Part shown: positions 33,994-43,605 of the stretch, piece by piece | How the letters are laid out: each line of letters begins with the position of its first letter | Position numbering within the stretch: position 1 is the first letter of the stretch | Source of the DNA: Winogradskyella ursingii | Lineage (GTDB): Bacteria; Bacteroidota; Bacteroidia; Flavobacteriales; Flavobacteriaceae | Assembly: GCF_013403975.1 (NCBI RefSeq) | Contig: NZ_JABFDH010000005.1 | Span: 62,001-126,000, forward strand | Length of the DNA: 64,000 bases | Direction: 5' to 3' | Made by a program: the position numbers and the translations under genes | The notes under the pieces: model-generated | Databases searched by the model: none | What the model was told of the DNA's origin: nothing | What the model saw: only the letters and a program-made list of their open reading frames with translations

Positions 33994-34760
33994 TATCCTT
34001 CATTTTTTTTAATCAACTCCTTTGCCAAATTTAAGTAATTGGCAGCTCCTTTGCTACTTACGTCATAGTTAATAATGCTTTCACCATAACTCGGTGCCTC
34101 TCCCAATCGTACATTACGTTGAATAATAGTGTCAAAAACCATATCTGTAAAGTGTTTTTGCACTTCTTCAACAACTTGATTTGATAAGCGCAAACGAGAA
34201 TCAAACATGGTTAATAATAAGCCCTCAATATCCAAGGCCTCATTATGCACTTTCTGAACACTTTTAATCGTGTTAAGAAGTTTACCCAAGCCTTCCAGTG
34301 CGAAATATTCACATTGAATAGGGATAATTACAGAATCTGAAGCTGTTAAAGCATTCAAAGTTAATAATCCCAATGATGGTGCACAGTCTATAATGATATA
34401 GTCGTAATCTGATTTGAGGTCTGTAATGGCTTTTTTTAGCATATATTCTCGTTCGTCCTTATCGACTAGTTCAATTTCGATGGCTACGAGGTCTATATGC
34501 GCAGGAATAATGTCCACATTAGGTGCGTTGGATTCAATAATGGCATCCTTTGCGTCTACTGTGTGTTCTAAAACTTGGTATGAACCCACTTCTACATTAT
34601 CGACATCGATACCTAAACCAGAACTTGCATTGGCTTGAGGGTCTGCATCTATAAGTAGGACTTTCTTTTCTAGCACACCAAGGGAAGCCGCTAAGTTTAC
34701 TGAGGTTGTGGTCTTGCCCACACCTCCTTTTTGATTAGCAATTGCAATGATTTTACCCAT
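33993..34760 (-). CDS. parA: Chromosome partitioning ATPase ParA
   Basis: A 255-residue Walker-type ATPase that moves ParB-bound origins. The deviant Walker A is KGGVGKTTTSVNLAASLG (residues 10-27, with signature Lys10), A' is VLLIDADPQANASSGLG and Walker B is YDYIIIDCAPSLGLLTLNAL. Its short N-terminus lacks a DNA-binding extension, as in chromosomal Soj proteins. First gene of the run parA-parB-DUF5683-dapB-lepB-WbqC-DUF6122. The 106-base spacer upstream presumably holds its promoter. Confidence 0.95.
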   Translation of the reverse strand: MGKIIAIANQKGGVGKTTTSVNLAASLGVLEKKVLLIDADPQANASSGLGIDVDNVEVGSYQVLEHTVDAKDAIIESNAPNVDIIPAHIDLVAIEIELVDKDEREYMLKKAITDLKSDYDYIIIDCAPSLGLLTLNALTASDSVIIPIQCEYFALEGLGKLLNTIKSVQKVHNEALDIEGLLLTMFDSRLRLSNQVVEEVQKHFTDMVFDTIIQRNVRLGEAPSYGESIINYDVSSKGAANYLNLAKELIKKNEG

Positions 34761-34866
34761 TAAATGATTTGGTTGTTTAAGGGTTTAAAAATACGATTAT
34801 TTATGAGTTTGGGAAATTGAAGTTGTTAATAGTTATTAGCAACTCCAACACAAATAAAATTTATGA

Positions 34867-35748
34867 TTACTTATTTTTTTTGGCTCTAATCATTTTTTCC
34901 AAATCATCCCATTGGTCTTCAGTTATTTCAGAAAGCATATTGAATTCTCCCGCTCCCATTAGCCACTCACCACCATCAATAGTAATAACTTCACCGTTAA
35001 CATAAGCTGAAAAATCAGATACTAAATAAGCGGCAAGATTTGCCAATTCCTGATGTTCTCCAACACGTTTTAACGGTACTTTTTTGGACATATCAAATTT
35101 TTCCTGAAGGTCGCCTGGCATCAATCTATCCCAAGCGCCTTTGGTTGGGAATGGTCCTGGTGCAATGGCATTAAAACGCATGCCGTATTTTGCCCATTCT
35201 ACTGCCAAACTTCTTGTCATTGCCAAAACACCCGCTTTCGCTGCTGCGCTTGGCACCACATATCCTGAACCTGTCCAAGAATAGGTAGTGACGATATTTA
35301 AAACATTAACATTGGTTTGTTTGTTGTCTATCCAATGTTTACCGAATGCCAAAATACAGTTTTTGGTACCTTTTAAAACAATATCCAAAATCACATCAAA
35401 CGCTCTGTGAGATAAACGTTCAGTAGGGGAAATAAAATTTCCAGCAGCATTGTTCAGGAGCACATCTACTTTTCCGAATTCTTCAATGACAGTATCTCGC
35501 ATGGCTTCGACTTGGTCATACTCACGCACGTCGCATTGCACAGGCAGACATTTACCATTAGTTTCTCTTTCTAGTTCTTTTGCTGTGTTTTTGAGCTTGT
35601 CTAAATTGCGCGAGGTGATGGCAACATGAGCACCAAGTTCTAAAAAATATTTGGTCATGGCTTTGCCTAGTCCGCTTCCGCCTCCGGTAACGACTATAGT
35701 TTTACCTTTAAGGGCATCATCTCTGAGCATTTGTTTTGTATTATTCAT
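34867..35748 (-). CDS. SDR family oxidoreductase, 2,4-dienoyl-CoA reductase-like
   Basis: A 293-residue short-chain dehydrogenase. TGGGSGLGKAMTKYF (~residues 21-35) binds NADP and NAAGNFI is the NAG-like motif. The active-site segment is PSAAAKAGVLAMTRSLAVEW, where the usual Tyr of YxxxK is Ser, as in peroxisomal-type 2,4-dienoyl-CoA reductases that rely on another Tyr or Asp. It should reduce unsaturated acyl-CoA during beta-oxidation, which fits its operon with methylmalonyl-CoA mutase. It follows the HTTM-like gene by 21 bases. Confidence 0.88.
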   Translation of the reverse strand: MNNTKQMLRDDALKGKTIVVTGGGSGLGKAMTKYFLELGAHVAITSRNLDKLKNTAKELERETNGKCLPVQCDVREYDQVEAMRDTVIEEFGKVDVLLNNAAGNFISPTERLSHRAFDVILDIVLKGTKNCILAFGKHWIDNKQTNVNVLNIVTTYSWTGSGYVVPSAAAKAGVLAMTRSLAVEWAKYGMRFNAIAPGPFPTKGAWDRLMPGDLQEKFDMSKKVPLKRVGEHQELANLAAYLVSDFSAYVNGEVITIDGGEWLMGAGEFNMLSEITEDQWDDLEKMIRAKKNK

Positions 35749-35769
35749 TGAAAATTTGCTTTTAAAATT

Positions 35770-36570
35770 CTAAGATAAGGTATTCTTTGGTTTAAACTGA
35801 AAGGGAATGATGAATGCGAGATAAAGAAATATACTCACATAGTCAAGCATAAAGATACTCATTATTGTTGTTAAATATATATGAAAACCAACTCCCACAA
35901 TCAGAGCAATCCACCTAGTTTTTTTGAACCAAAAACCGATAGCCAAAAAGTATTCAATTAAAACACTGGAAATAGCAAGAACAACAATTGGAACTTCAAC
36001 AAATCCCAAATCATAAAAGCCACTGGAAAAATCGACATGGAAGTTTTTATAGGCAGTAGACATGTCTATCAAAGCATCTCCGCTTAAATAATATGGTGTT
36101 GATTTAGCGATCGCATTTATTCCATAAATTAGTGATAATTGAATTTGAATTAAACGCATTGGCCACATTGGGCTCAAAATAGTTGTATCAAAATTCTTTT
36201 TGTTGAATTGCCAAATAGGTAATGACTTTAAAAACACAAAGCACATTAAGACACAGAGGATGACCTGTTTGCTTTTTCTGCCTTCGTTGAGAAAATCGTG
36301 AGGTACTAATAGAATGAACAAAATGAGTGCAGCAATACGTGACTTCGCGCCGAGAGCGAACAGAATAATTAAGATGTAAATGATAACGTGATAAACGTCG
36401 CTAAATACAACCGAAATAAGACTTGGAAATTCTGTTAATGGATAAATAGGATTCAAATCTCTTGGAGCAAACATGAATGCAATCATGACCGCGACCAGAA
36501 TTCGGAAAATTATCAGTGGTTTTGGATGAATAGCTGAAAATAAAAACCTATCAATTTTTTCAGTTGACAT
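35770..36570 (-). CDS. HTTM-like multi-pass membrane protein
   Basis: A 266-residue protein with about seven membrane helices, resembling the HTTM part of vitamin-K-dependent carboxylase-like proteins: KPLIIFRILVAVMIAFMF, RLIQIQLSLIYGINAIAKS and the late FHIYLTTIMSIFMLDYVSIF. Related Bacteroidota proteins are called HTTM or DoxX-like. The C-terminal carboxylase part is absent. Substrate unknown. It follows the 54-residue membrane protein by 11 bases and precedes the SDR gene. Confidence 0.7.
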   Translation of the reverse strand: MSTEKIDRFLFSAIHPKPLIIFRILVAVMIAFMFAPRDLNPIYPLTEFPSLISVVFSDVYHVIIYILIILFALGAKSRIAALILFILLVPHDFLNEGRKSKQVILCVLMCFVFLKSLPIWQFNKKNFDTTILSPMWPMRLIQIQLSLIYGINAIAKSTPYYLSGDALIDMSTAYKNFHVDFSSGFYDLGFVEVPIVVLAISSVLIEYFLAIGFWFKKTRWIALIVGVGFHIYLTTIMSIFMLDYVSIFLYLAFIIPFQFKPKNTLS

Positions 36571-36581
36571 GGAATGATAGA

Positions 36582-36746
36582 TTAGTTGTTTTTGATACTC
36601 TCAACCTTGGATTTCTTTTGCATAGAATTATCAAAATTGTGATAAACTCGAAGTGTTGTTGATAAAGCGATTAACACGACTACGCTTGCAATGAACAGGA
36701 AAGTATCTGTTTTTTTATTAATGAAGAAAACGTAGTTGTTTTTCAA
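36582..36746 (-). CDS. Very small membrane protein with TTG start
   Basis: A 54-residue frame in the spacer between mutB and the HTTM-like gene. It starts with TTG (complement of CAA at 36744-36746) after an A8 run; an in-frame TAA stands two codons upstream, so no longer version exists. It reads (M)KNNYVFFINKKTDTFLFI, then one membrane helix (FLFIASVVVLIALST) and a basic tail. Spacings of 18 and 11 bases to its neighbours are operon-like. No homologue is recalled; real-gene status rests on hydrophobic pattern and spacing. Confidence 0.5.
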   Translation of the reverse strand: MKNNYVFFINKKTDTFLFIASVVVLIALSTTLRVYHNFDNSMQKKSKVESIKNN

Positions 36747-36764
36747 TTTTTTTTAAATTAACAA

Positions 36765-38888
36765 TTAATCAATCAATATCTCCAAAATTTGAATTGCAGC
36801 ATCACTGATTTTAGTACCAGGACCGAAAACTGCAACTGCACCAGCATCAAATAAATATTGGTAATCCTGTTTTGGGATAACTCCACCAACAATCACCATA
36901 ATATCATTTCTTCCATAGTTTTTGAGTTCTTCTATAACTTGCGGAACAAGCGTTTTATGCCCAGCTGCAAGAGAAGACACTCCGAGAATGTGCACGTCAT
37001 TTTCAACGGCTTGCTTTGCGGCTTCCTTTGGTGTTTGGAAGAGTGGGCCAATATCAACATCAAAACCAACATCTGCATAACCAGTTGCAACAACTTTTGC
37101 ACCTCTGTCATGGCCGTCCTGTCCCATTTTGGCAATCATAATTCGCGGTCGTCGCCCATCTTGCTCGGCAAATTGATCTGCTAATTCCCTTGCTCGCTTA
37201 AAACTGCTATCGTCTTTTATCTCTTTGCTGTACACTCCACTAAATGATTTTATCTGCGCTTTGTAACGTCCAAATTCGGCTTCCAATGCATCACTGATTT
37301 CGCCTAAAGTCGCACGATGTCTTGCGGCTTCTACTGCTAAAGCTAATAAATTTTCTCTACCTGACTTTGCGGCTTGCGTTAATTTTGAAAGTGCTTGGTT
37401 AACCGCATCACTATCACGTGTGGATTTGATTTCGTTTAAACGCTCAATCTGCTCATTTCGGACAGTTTGGTTATCCACTTCCAGGGTTTGGATTGGATCT
37501 TCCTTTTCCAATCGGTATTTATTGACTCCAACGATGATATCCTGTCCTGAATCGATGCGTGCTTGTTTTCTGGCTGCAGCTTCTTCGATACGTAATTTTG
37601 GAATTCCGGCTTCAATGGCTTTTGTCATTCCACCCAGTTGTTCAACTTCTTCAATAAGTTCCCAAGCTTTATGTGCGATGTCATGAGTAAGCTTTTCAAC
37701 ATAGTAGCTACCAGCCCAAGGATCTACTGTTTTTGTAATTTGAGTTTCTTCTTGTAAATAGATTTGTGTGTTTCTCGCAATTCTTGCCGAAAAGTCCGTG
37801 GGTAATGCGATGGCTTCATCCAAAGCGTTTGTATGTAGACTTTGTGTGCCTCCAAAAGCCGCAGCTGAGGCTTCAATACAAGTTCTTGCTACATTGTTGA
37901 ATGGGTCTTGTTCTGTTAAGCTCCATCCCGAGGTCTGGCAGTGTGTTCTTAACGCTAAAGATTTTGAATTTTTAGGATTGAATTGCTTTACCAATTTTGC
38001 CCAAAGCATACGCGCAGCTCTCATTTTGGCGATTTCCATAAAATGATTCATGCCAATCGCCCAAAAGAAGGATAGGCGAGGAGCAAAAGAATCGATGTCC
38101 ATGCCAGCTTCTAAACCTGTTTTTATGTATTCTAATCCGTCTGCCAAAGTGTACGCGAGTTCAATGTCGCAAGTTGCTCCAGCTTCTTGCATGTGATATC
38201 CCGAAATACTGATACTATTAAATTTCGGCATGTTTTGACTTGTATATTCAAAGATATCCGAGATGATTTTCATGGATGGAGTAGGTGGGTAAATGTAGGT
38301 GTTACGCACCATGAATTCCTTTAAAATATCATTCTGAATGGTGCCAGCCAACTGCTCTGGCTTTACACCTTGCTCTTCTGCTGCCACAATGTAAAATGCC
38401 ATAATGGGCAAAACGGCTCCGTTCATGGTCATGGAAACGGACATTTTATCCAGCGGAATTTGATCAAACAATATTTTTATATCCTCAACCGAATCAATAG
38501 CTACACCTGCTTTGCCAACATCACCTACAACGCGCTCATGGTCTGAATCATAACCCCTATGTGTTGCTAAATCAAATGCAACGGACAAGCCTTTTTGTCC
38601 TGCTCCTAAGTTACGTCTGTAAAATGCGTTACTCTCAGTGGCTGTTGAAAATCCAGCATATTGTCTAATGGTCCAAGGTCTGCGCACATACATTGTAGAA
38701 TAAGGTCCACGAAGATTTGGTGCTATACCAGCCACGAAATTGAGGTGTTCTAAATCTTGAATGTCCTCTTTTGAATACGTTGATTTTACGTCGATATTCT
38801 CAGCCGTTTGGAAAGCCTCTTTGGTTTCCTGCTTTTGGCTTTTGACTTCAGACTTTAATTTTATATGTTGAAGGTTTGTTCTACTCAT
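36765..38888 (-). CDS. mutB: Methylmalonyl-CoA mutase, large cobalamin-binding subunit
   Basis: A 707-residue B12 enzyme interconverting succinyl-CoA and (R)-methylmalonyl-CoA. The TIM-barrel part has [20 protein letters not shown], the [17 protein letters not shown] substrate loop and [15 protein letters not shown]. The C-terminal cobalamin domain (~residues 575-707) carries [15 protein letters not shown] with the D-x-H-x-x-G base-off histidine and [12 protein letters not shown]. Complete. Its ATG overlaps by one base the stop of the preceding lipoprotein (TAATG). With mutA it forms the heterodimer used in propionate metabolism. Confidence 0.96.
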   Translation of the reverse strand: MSRTNLQHIKLKSEVKSQKQETKEAFQTAENIDVKSTYSKEDIQDLEHLNFVAGIAPNLRGPYSTMYVRRPWTIRQYAGFSTATESNAFYRRNLGAGQKGLSVAFDLATHRGYDSDHERVVGDVGKAGVAIDSVEDIKILFDQIPLDKMSVSMTMNGAVLPIMAFYIVAAEEQGVKPEQLAGTIQNDILKEFMVRNTYIYPPTPSMKIISDIFEYTSQNMPKFNSISISGYHMQEAGATCDIELAYTLADGLEYIKTGLEAGMDIDSFAPRLSFFWAIGMNHFMEIAKMRAARMLWAKLVKQFNPKNSKSLALRTHCQTSGWSLTEQDPFNNVARTCIEASAAAFGGTQSLHTNALDEAIALPTDFSARIARNTQIYLQEETQITKTVDPWAGSYYVEKLTHDIAHKAWELIEEVEQLGGMTKAIEAGIPKLRIEEAAARKQARIDSGQDIIVGVNKYRLEKEDPIQTLEVDNQTVRNEQIERLNEIKSTRDSDAVNQALSKLTQAAKSGRENLLALAVEAARHRATLGEISDALEAEFGRYKAQIKSFSGVYSKEIKDDSSFKRARELADQFAEQDGRRPRIMIAKMGQDGHDRGAKVVATGYADVGFDVDIGPLFQTPKEAAKQAVENDVHILGVSSLAAGHKTLVPQVIEELKNYGRNDIMVIVGGVIPKQDYQYLFDAGAVAVFGPGTKISDAAIQILEILID

Positions 38889-39532
38889 TACATTATCATT
38901 TTTTCGATGTAAGGGTCAAAGTTGGCTTGAAACGGAGCTAATAAGTGAATTAATACTGTCTTGTTATTGGATGAGATATAATAGGCATGCTGAAACGATT
39001 GTTGTCGAAGTTTTGTGTCTTCAACTTTAAAAATAGCTTTGAAGATTTGGGTAGTCCCATTATCGTTATGCTTTGCTGTAATTTTCTCGTATACCAATTC
39101 TGTTTCTTCAGACATCTGTTCTTGACCTTTTCTCATCATTCCTAAAATAAATTTAGCATCTTGACGATAAATTGGAAGATAGGGAACAGTGTTGAGTGTA
39201 AAAGTAGCATTTACAGTATTATCAAAATATATATAATGATTGCCTTCTAGTTCTCTCATAAATTTTACTCGGGTGCGCTCTATCTCCATTTGCTTATTAT
39301 CTACAACAAGAGAATCTAAAAGTTTTAAATAATCTATAGTAGGATAGTTTTTAAAAGTAACAGGAAGAAACAATTTTATTCCATCATCTCCGAGATAATG
39401 CATCTTACTTTCTACCTCATTAACATCTTGTGTTTGGGTCCAATCGTTAATACCTTTGGCTATTTCTATGCAAGAAGTTGAACTCAGTAGAATTACATAA
39501 AAAACACCCACTATAGTTTTTCTCAATACCAT
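38888..39532 (-). CDS. Hypothetical exported (lipo)protein between the two mutase subunits
   Basis: A 214-residue protein with an N-terminal signal ([20 protein letters not shown]) whose STSC could be a lipobox. The rest is strand-rich ([41 protein letters not shown]) with no known domain. It begins 3 bases after the mutA stop and overlaps mutB by 1 base, so it is firmly inside the mutase operon although its product should be extracytoplasmic. Function unknown; no link to cobalamin chemistry is visible. Confidence 0.7.
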   Translation of the reverse strand: MVLRKTIVGVFYVILLSSTSCIEIAKGINDWTQTQDVNEVESKMHYLGDDGIKLFLPVTFKNYPTIDYLKLLDSLVVDNKQMEIERTRVKFMRELEGNHYIYFDNTVNATFTLNTVPYLPIYRQDAKFILGMMRKGQEQMSEETELVYEKITAKHNDNGTTQIFKAIFKVEDTKLRQQSFQHAYYISSNNKTVLIHLLAPFQANFDPYIEKMIM

Positions 39533-39535
39533 GTT

Positions 39536-40927
39536 TTATTCCTTCTTTAATCTACTGATTTCCAAATTAGCCGACAATCTTTTTTCAATAATTGGTTCAA
39601 TTAATGTTTTTCTTATTTCTTTTTTCAAAAATGGACTGATTTCCAGTTCATTTTTCATTTTGTCAGCAGGATTTGGATGCTTGTTGGTGCCTAAAAGTGT
39701 AAGTTGTCCTTCATCAAACTCAGATTGTTCTTTTGCTGCACTTTCCTTTATTTTTCGTTGAATGGTCCCTTCTTTTAGTTGGCTTAAAAAGCCTCCGTTT
39801 TTTTCAATATCCTTAAAAAGTTCTAAGGCTTTTTCCGCTAGTTGCTCTGATAAACTTTCGATATAATAAGCTCCATCAGATGGGTTATTAACCTTGTCAA
39901 AATAGCTTTCATTTTTTAAAACCAATAATTGATTTCTTGAAATCCGTTCGCCAAATTCATTTGGTTCGTGATATAAAACATCGTACGGTAAATTGCTTAT
40001 GATATTTGCACCACCTAAAATTGCACTCATGCATTCGGTTGTGGTTCTAAGCATATTTACATTGTAATCGTAAATTGTTTTATTGCGCTTGGTTGGTGTG
40101 GCTATTACTCTGCAATTTCCATTAATACCATATTCTGGAGCCAAAGTTGCCCAGAGTTGTCTGAGTGCTTTAAGTTTAGCTATTTCGAAAAAGTAGTTCG
40201 ATCCCACGGCAACATTAAAGGTTACTTCGACTTCGCTAAGCGACCAGTCTTTCTTTTCTTTAAAACTATTGAGGTATTCATTTGTATGAGCCAAGCCGTA
40301 AGCTAATTGTTGCACCATTGTTGCTCCTGCGTTTTGATAAAGGCTGAGGTCAACACTTAATTGTTTGGTCTGTTTTACAATAGCTTCAAATTTTGAATGG
40401 TCATCTTTTAGGTTGTTGTGCCAATTACCTGTTTTGGCCAAATTGTGGATAATGTCTTTGTGTAAGAAAATTTGGTTGTGGGATTTCTTGCTATTGCTCG
40501 AAATGACAAATTTGATTTTTTCGACAAAATCTTCGGATAGAAAATTACATTTTAATTCAACAGGAATGGTAATCAAATCAATGTTTTGGAGTAAATCTTC
40601 AATTGAAATTTCTTCAGAATTTAAAATGAAATTTATACTTTCTGCTCCACGATGAATAGCATCTTTTGCAGTAATGTTTCCGGTTTTGGCATCTTTGACT
40701 TCAATGGTTTGGCAAATTTTCCATTCAGCAGCCTTTGTGTTTGATATTTCTGGCCACTTTTCAAAATCATCTGAATGGTAAAAGGGCTTTACATCGATAC
40801 CTTCGTTACTATTCCAAATTAAGTTTTCGTTATAATCCGCACCTTTTAGATCAACTTGGATTTTTTGTTTCCAAACTTTGGGTGACACAGGTTCAAATTC
40901 GTTGAATAATTTTTTACTCATCTTCAT
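39536..40927 (-). CDS. mutA: Methylmalonyl-CoA mutase, small subunit
   Basis: A 463-residue subunit related to the mutase barrel but lacking the cobalamin domain. Visible segments are VSPKVWKQKIQVDLKGADYN near the start, TWG-like and DP-like elements in degraded form, and FGERISRNQLLVLKNESYFD and PSDGAYYIESLSEQLAEKAL in the second half. The catalytic HCQTSGWSL loop of the large subunit is missing, consistent with a structural role in an alpha-beta heterodimer. It overlaps divIC by 14 bases. Confidence 0.9.
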   Translation of the reverse strand: MKMSKKLFNEFEPVSPKVWKQKIQVDLKGADYNENLIWNSNEGIDVKPFYHSDDFEKWPEISNTKAAEWKICQTIEVKDAKTGNITAKDAIHRGAESINFILNSEEISIEDLLQNIDLITIPVELKCNFLSEDFVEKIKFVISSNSKKSHNQIFLHKDIIHNLAKTGNWHNNLKDDHSKFEAIVKQTKQLSVDLSLYQNAGATMVQQLAYGLAHTNEYLNSFKEKKDWSLSEVEVTFNVAVGSNYFFEIAKLKALRQLWATLAPEYGINGNCRVIATPTKRNKTIYDYNVNMLRTTTECMSAILGGANIISNLPYDVLYHEPNEFGERISRNQLLVLKNESYFDKVNNPSDGAYYIESLSEQLAEKALELFKDIEKNGGFLSQLKEGTIQRKIKESAAKEQSEFDEGQLTLLGTNKHPNPADKMKNELEISPFLKKEIRKTLIEPIIEKRLSANLEISRLKKE

Positions 40928-41240
40928 TATCGTTTTTCAAACTGTCTTCGTATTCAATAATATAAATATCTTCATTGGCCTTTTTCATATAATAGGTTTC
41001 CCTTGCGGTACGCTCAATGCCTTCCTCAGAACTCAAATCCTTAATTGCTTTGTTATCCTTAATCATTTCTTTTCGGTAATGCTCTTTTTGGTAATTGAGC
41101 TCATCAATATCTGAGTTGAGTTCGTGATGTAACAGCCATGAGTGTGCATCAAAGAAAAGCATCCAAATCACAAATACCACCAATACCAGAATATATATAT
41201 TCTTGAAGGGTTTTAGATATTTTGAATTGAATTTTGCCAT
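40914..41240 (-). CDS. Septum formation initiator family protein (FtsB/DivIC type)
   Basis: A 108-residue bitopic protein: one membrane helix (NIYILVLVVFVIWMLFFD, ~residues 14-31) followed by a coiled coil (ELNSDIDELNYQKEHYRKEM, ~38-57) and RTARETYYMKKANEDIYII, the conserved DivIC/FtsB tail that contacts FtsL and FtsQ. It works in the divisome at the septum. Its stop overlaps mutA by 14 bases and its start shares one base with the udk stop, so it is translated in the same operon. Confidence 0.9.
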   Translation of the reverse strand: MAKFNSKYLKPFKNIYILVLVVFVIWMLFFDAHSWLLHHELNSDIDELNYQKEHYRKEMIKDNKAIKDLSSEEGIERTARETYYMKKANEDIYIIEYEDSLKNDNEDE

Positions 41241-41845
41241 TATAATTTTTCGTTAATTATAGTTTTAACGATATCTACAGCTACAGTGTTGTATTTGTTG
41301 TTGGGAATTATGATGTCTGCATATTCTTTCATAGGCTCTATAAATTGTTGATGCATTGGTTTTAAGGTGTTTTGGTAACGTGTTAAAACCTCGTCCAAAT
41401 CGCGCCCGCGTTCAGAGATGTCACGTTTTAATCGTCTGATTAATCTCTCGTCCGAATCGGCATGTACAAATATTTTAATATCGAAAAGATCCCGGATTTC
41501 AGCATGCGAAAGAATGAGAATACCTTCTACGATCATCACTTTTCTAGGTTGGGTAACAATGACATCTACCGTTCTATTGTGTTTTATAAAGGAGTAAACT
41601 GGTTGATTTACCGAATTGCCCTTTTTTAATTCTTTTAGGTGTGCTTCTAAAAGTTCGAAATCTATAGAACGCGGATGGTCGAAATTGATTTTTACACGTT
41701 CGTCATAACTAAGGTGAGAGGTGTCTTTATAATATGAATCTTGCGAAATAACACCAACTTCACCCTCGGGAAGCTCATCTAAAAGAGTATTGACGACCGT
41801 GGTTTTGCCACAGCCAGTACCACCAGCAATTCCTATAATTAACAT
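41240..41845 (-). CDS. udk: Uridine kinase
   Basis: A 201-residue P-loop kinase of pyrimidine salvage, phosphorylating uridine and cytidine. The Walker A GIAGGTGCGKTTVVNTLL occupies residues 4-21, followed by VISQDSYYKDTSHLSYDER, NFDHPRSIDFELL and KVMIVEGILILS. IRRLKRDISERGRDLDEVL is the lid. Normal length. It appears to be the first gene of an eight-gene minus-strand operon running to the SDR gene at 34867. Confidence 0.94.
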   Translation of the reverse strand: MLIIGIAGGTGCGKTTVVNTLLDELPEGEVGVISQDSYYKDTSHLSYDERVKINFDHPRSIDFELLEAHLKELKKGNSVNQPVYSFIKHNRTVDVIVTQPRKVMIVEGILILSHAEIRDLFDIKIFVHADSDERLIRRLKRDISERGRDLDEVLTRYQNTLKPMHQQFIEPMKEYADIIIPNNKYNTVAVDIVKTIINEKL

Positions 41846-41873
41846 GACTGCGTTATATTTGGGTTAAGACCCA

Positions 41874-41908
41874 CAAATTTAATTTTTTTAGACTTAATCA
41901 GAAGCCAA
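41874..41908 (-). promoter_or_regulatory. Likely promoter of the udk-mutase operon
   Basis: On the minus strand TTG (41908-41906) is followed after 24 bases by TAAATTTG (41881-41874), which fits the -7 consensus. The start codon of udk lies 28 bases farther on. The spacer is one base beyond the usual range, and the TTG lies within the 3' coding end of the cytochrome gene. Confidence 0.4.
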
Positions 41909-42409
41909 AGCTTTTGAAACTTTCTCTAGAGTTACAAAATTATCAATTTCATTTCCCCAAGCGTTATTAATGTAATTCATAACATCTGCAACTTCTTTGT
42001 CACTAAGTCCCAGGGGAGACATAACACTGTTGTAAGTAACACCATTGACTACCATTTCACCCGTCATACCTTTTTTGATACCTATAATACTTTTTGTTTG
42101 CTTTTCCCTAAGATAATCTGAATCTGCAACAGGAGGAAACGCTTTTGGTACACCTTCTCCATTTGCCATGTGGCAGGTAATGCACATATCGTCATATACC
42201 ATTTTACCACGCTCTATACTTTGGGCTTTTAATGTTTTTTGATCTTGCGTTTTCGGTGTTTCTTCCTCTATTTTCTTAATTTCATTTTCTGAATTTGTTT
42301 TTGCCGCAACCGGATACGATTGCTTTGCGGCATTGTTACTCTTTTTGTCATTCGAGTTACATGACACAATTAACGAAAGTGCTAATGCAAATTTTAAATA
42401 TTTTATCAT
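41894..42409 (-). CDS. c-type cytochrome lipoprotein
   Basis: A 171-residue exported cytochrome. The start is placed at the ATG of MIKYLKFALALSLIVSCNSN, a clear lipoprotein signal; a longer frame from 42484 would overlap the sugar dehydrogenase and adds basic residues unlike a signal. The haem motif is CITCH in YDDMCITCHMANGEG, and the likely sixth ligand Met is in YNSVMSPLG. It may accept electrons from the dehydrogenase next to it: its ATG overlaps that gene's stop by 4 bases. Confidence 0.9.
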   Translation of the reverse strand: MIKYLKFALALSLIVSCNSNDKKSNNAAKQSYPVAAKTNSENEIKKIEEETPKTQDQKTLKAQSIERGKMVYDDMCITCHMANGEGVPKAFPPVADSDYLREKQTKSIIGIKKGMTGEMVVNGVTYNSVMSPLGLSDKEVADVMNYINNAWGNEIDNFVTLEKVSKALASD

Positions 42410-43506
42410 TTTCTTAATAGTTTTACAATCCCTAAATTTTCGATACCAGCGTAAATATAACCATCTGGGCCTTGTTCTACACATCTTACTCTCCCAAGTC
42501 CGTCGAGCAGTCTTTCTTCTTTAGTTACCTTGCCATTTTTTATGGTGCACATATCCAAATATTGAAATTTTAGAGAACCAACCAGTAGATTGCCTTTCCA
42601 GTCGCCATATTTATCACTGCTTATAAAAGCCATTCCGCTCGGTGCTATAGAGGGATCCCAATAATGAAGTGGTTGCTCCATGCCTTCCATTTTAGTCTTA
42701 TCCGTGAATTTTGTTCCACTGTAATTGACACCATAGCTTATCACTGGCCAACCGTAATTGGCACCCTTTTTAATAATGTTGATTTCATCTCCACCTTTAG
42801 GTCCGTGCTCATGAGTCCAAATTTCGTTGGTGTTGTAATGCCTGATCATGCCTTGTGGATTCCGATGACCATAAGACCAGATGGCTTTTTTGGCATCTGC
42901 TTTATCAACAAAAGGATTGTCCTCAGGGATTCTGCCATCATCATGAATTCTGTAAACTTTGCCGCCATCACGTGTTATATCTTGAGGGTTGGTATCTCTG
43001 TCGCCACGCTCACCAATGGTAAAGAACAAGTAGCCATTTTCATCAAAGACCAACCGTGAGCCAAAATGCTGTCCGCGTTTTGAATTGGGACTTGCCTTAT
43101 ACAGTTCCTCTAAATTGTTTAAAGAATTGCCATTTAATTTAGCGCGACCAATGGCGGTGTTGCCACCGTCACCTTCACCTTTTTCTGAAGCGTATGAAAA
43201 ATAGATCCATCCATTTTCTTCATAATTTGGATGTAGGATTATGTCCATAAATCCACCTTGGCCACGTACATAAATATCAGGTAAACCTGAAATACTTGTT
43301 TTTTTACCATTTTTAAAGTGAATCAATTCTCCTGCTTTTTCTGTTATAAGCATTGCTCCATCAGGAAGAAAAGTAAAACCCCATGGAATATTAAGCTCAT
43401 CAACAACAACTTCATGGGTGTTTTTGGTATTTACTGGATTTTTGTCTTGGGCACATGTGAGTATACATATGGCAATGATGCAAAATAGTGGGAACTTTAG
43501 TTTCAT
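42406..43506 (-). CDS. PQQ-dependent sugar dehydrogenase-like beta-propeller lipoprotein
   Basis: A 366-residue protein of the soluble glucose/aldose sugar dehydrogenase (GSDH) family. The start is the ATG at 43506 (MKLKFPLFCIIAICILTCAQ, lipobox Cys18); the longer frame to 43596 precedes the signal without sense. Propeller blades show PWGFTFLPDGAMLITEKAGE, GRAKLNG, GQHFGSRLVFDENGYLFFTI, SYGHRNPQGM and EHGPKGGDEINI, the last two near the PQQ and calcium sites of the family. Coupling to the overlapping cytochrome c gene supports periplasmic sugar oxidation. Confidence 0.9.
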   Translation of the reverse strand: MKLKFPLFCIIAICILTCAQDKNPVNTKNTHEVVVDELNIPWGFTFLPDGAMLITEKAGELIHFKNGKKTSISGLPDIYVRGQGGFMDIILHPNYEENGWIYFSYASEKGEGDGGNTAIGRAKLNGNSLNNLEELYKASPNSKRGQHFGSRLVFDENGYLFFTIGERGDRDTNPQDITRDGGKVYRIHDDGRIPEDNPFVDKADAKKAIWSYGHRNPQGMIRHYNTNEIWTHEHGPKGGDEINIIKKGANYGWPVISYGVNYSGTKFTDKTKMEGMEQPLHYWDPSIAPSGMAFISSDKYGDWKGNLLVGSLKFQYLDMCTIKNGKVTKEERLLDGLGRVRCVEQGPDGYIYAGIENLGIVKLLRK

Positions 43507-43552
43507 GTTGAAAATTATAAAAAAGTTGAATTTTAAAGTTAGTGAATTGTTA

Positions 43553-43581
43553 TTGGTTTCTAAAGAAAAACTATATATTTG
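43553..43581 (+). promoter_or_regulatory. Promoter of tRNA-Pro
   Basis: TTG (43553-43555), 18 bases, then TATATTTG (43574-43581): an exact TTG-N18-TAnnTTTG flavobacterial promoter. The -7 box ends 24 bases before the mature tRNA 5' end, so a short 5' leader would be removed by RNase P. Confidence 0.75.
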
Positions 43582-43605
43582 CAATCCGAAATTCAACTAT
43601 AATTT

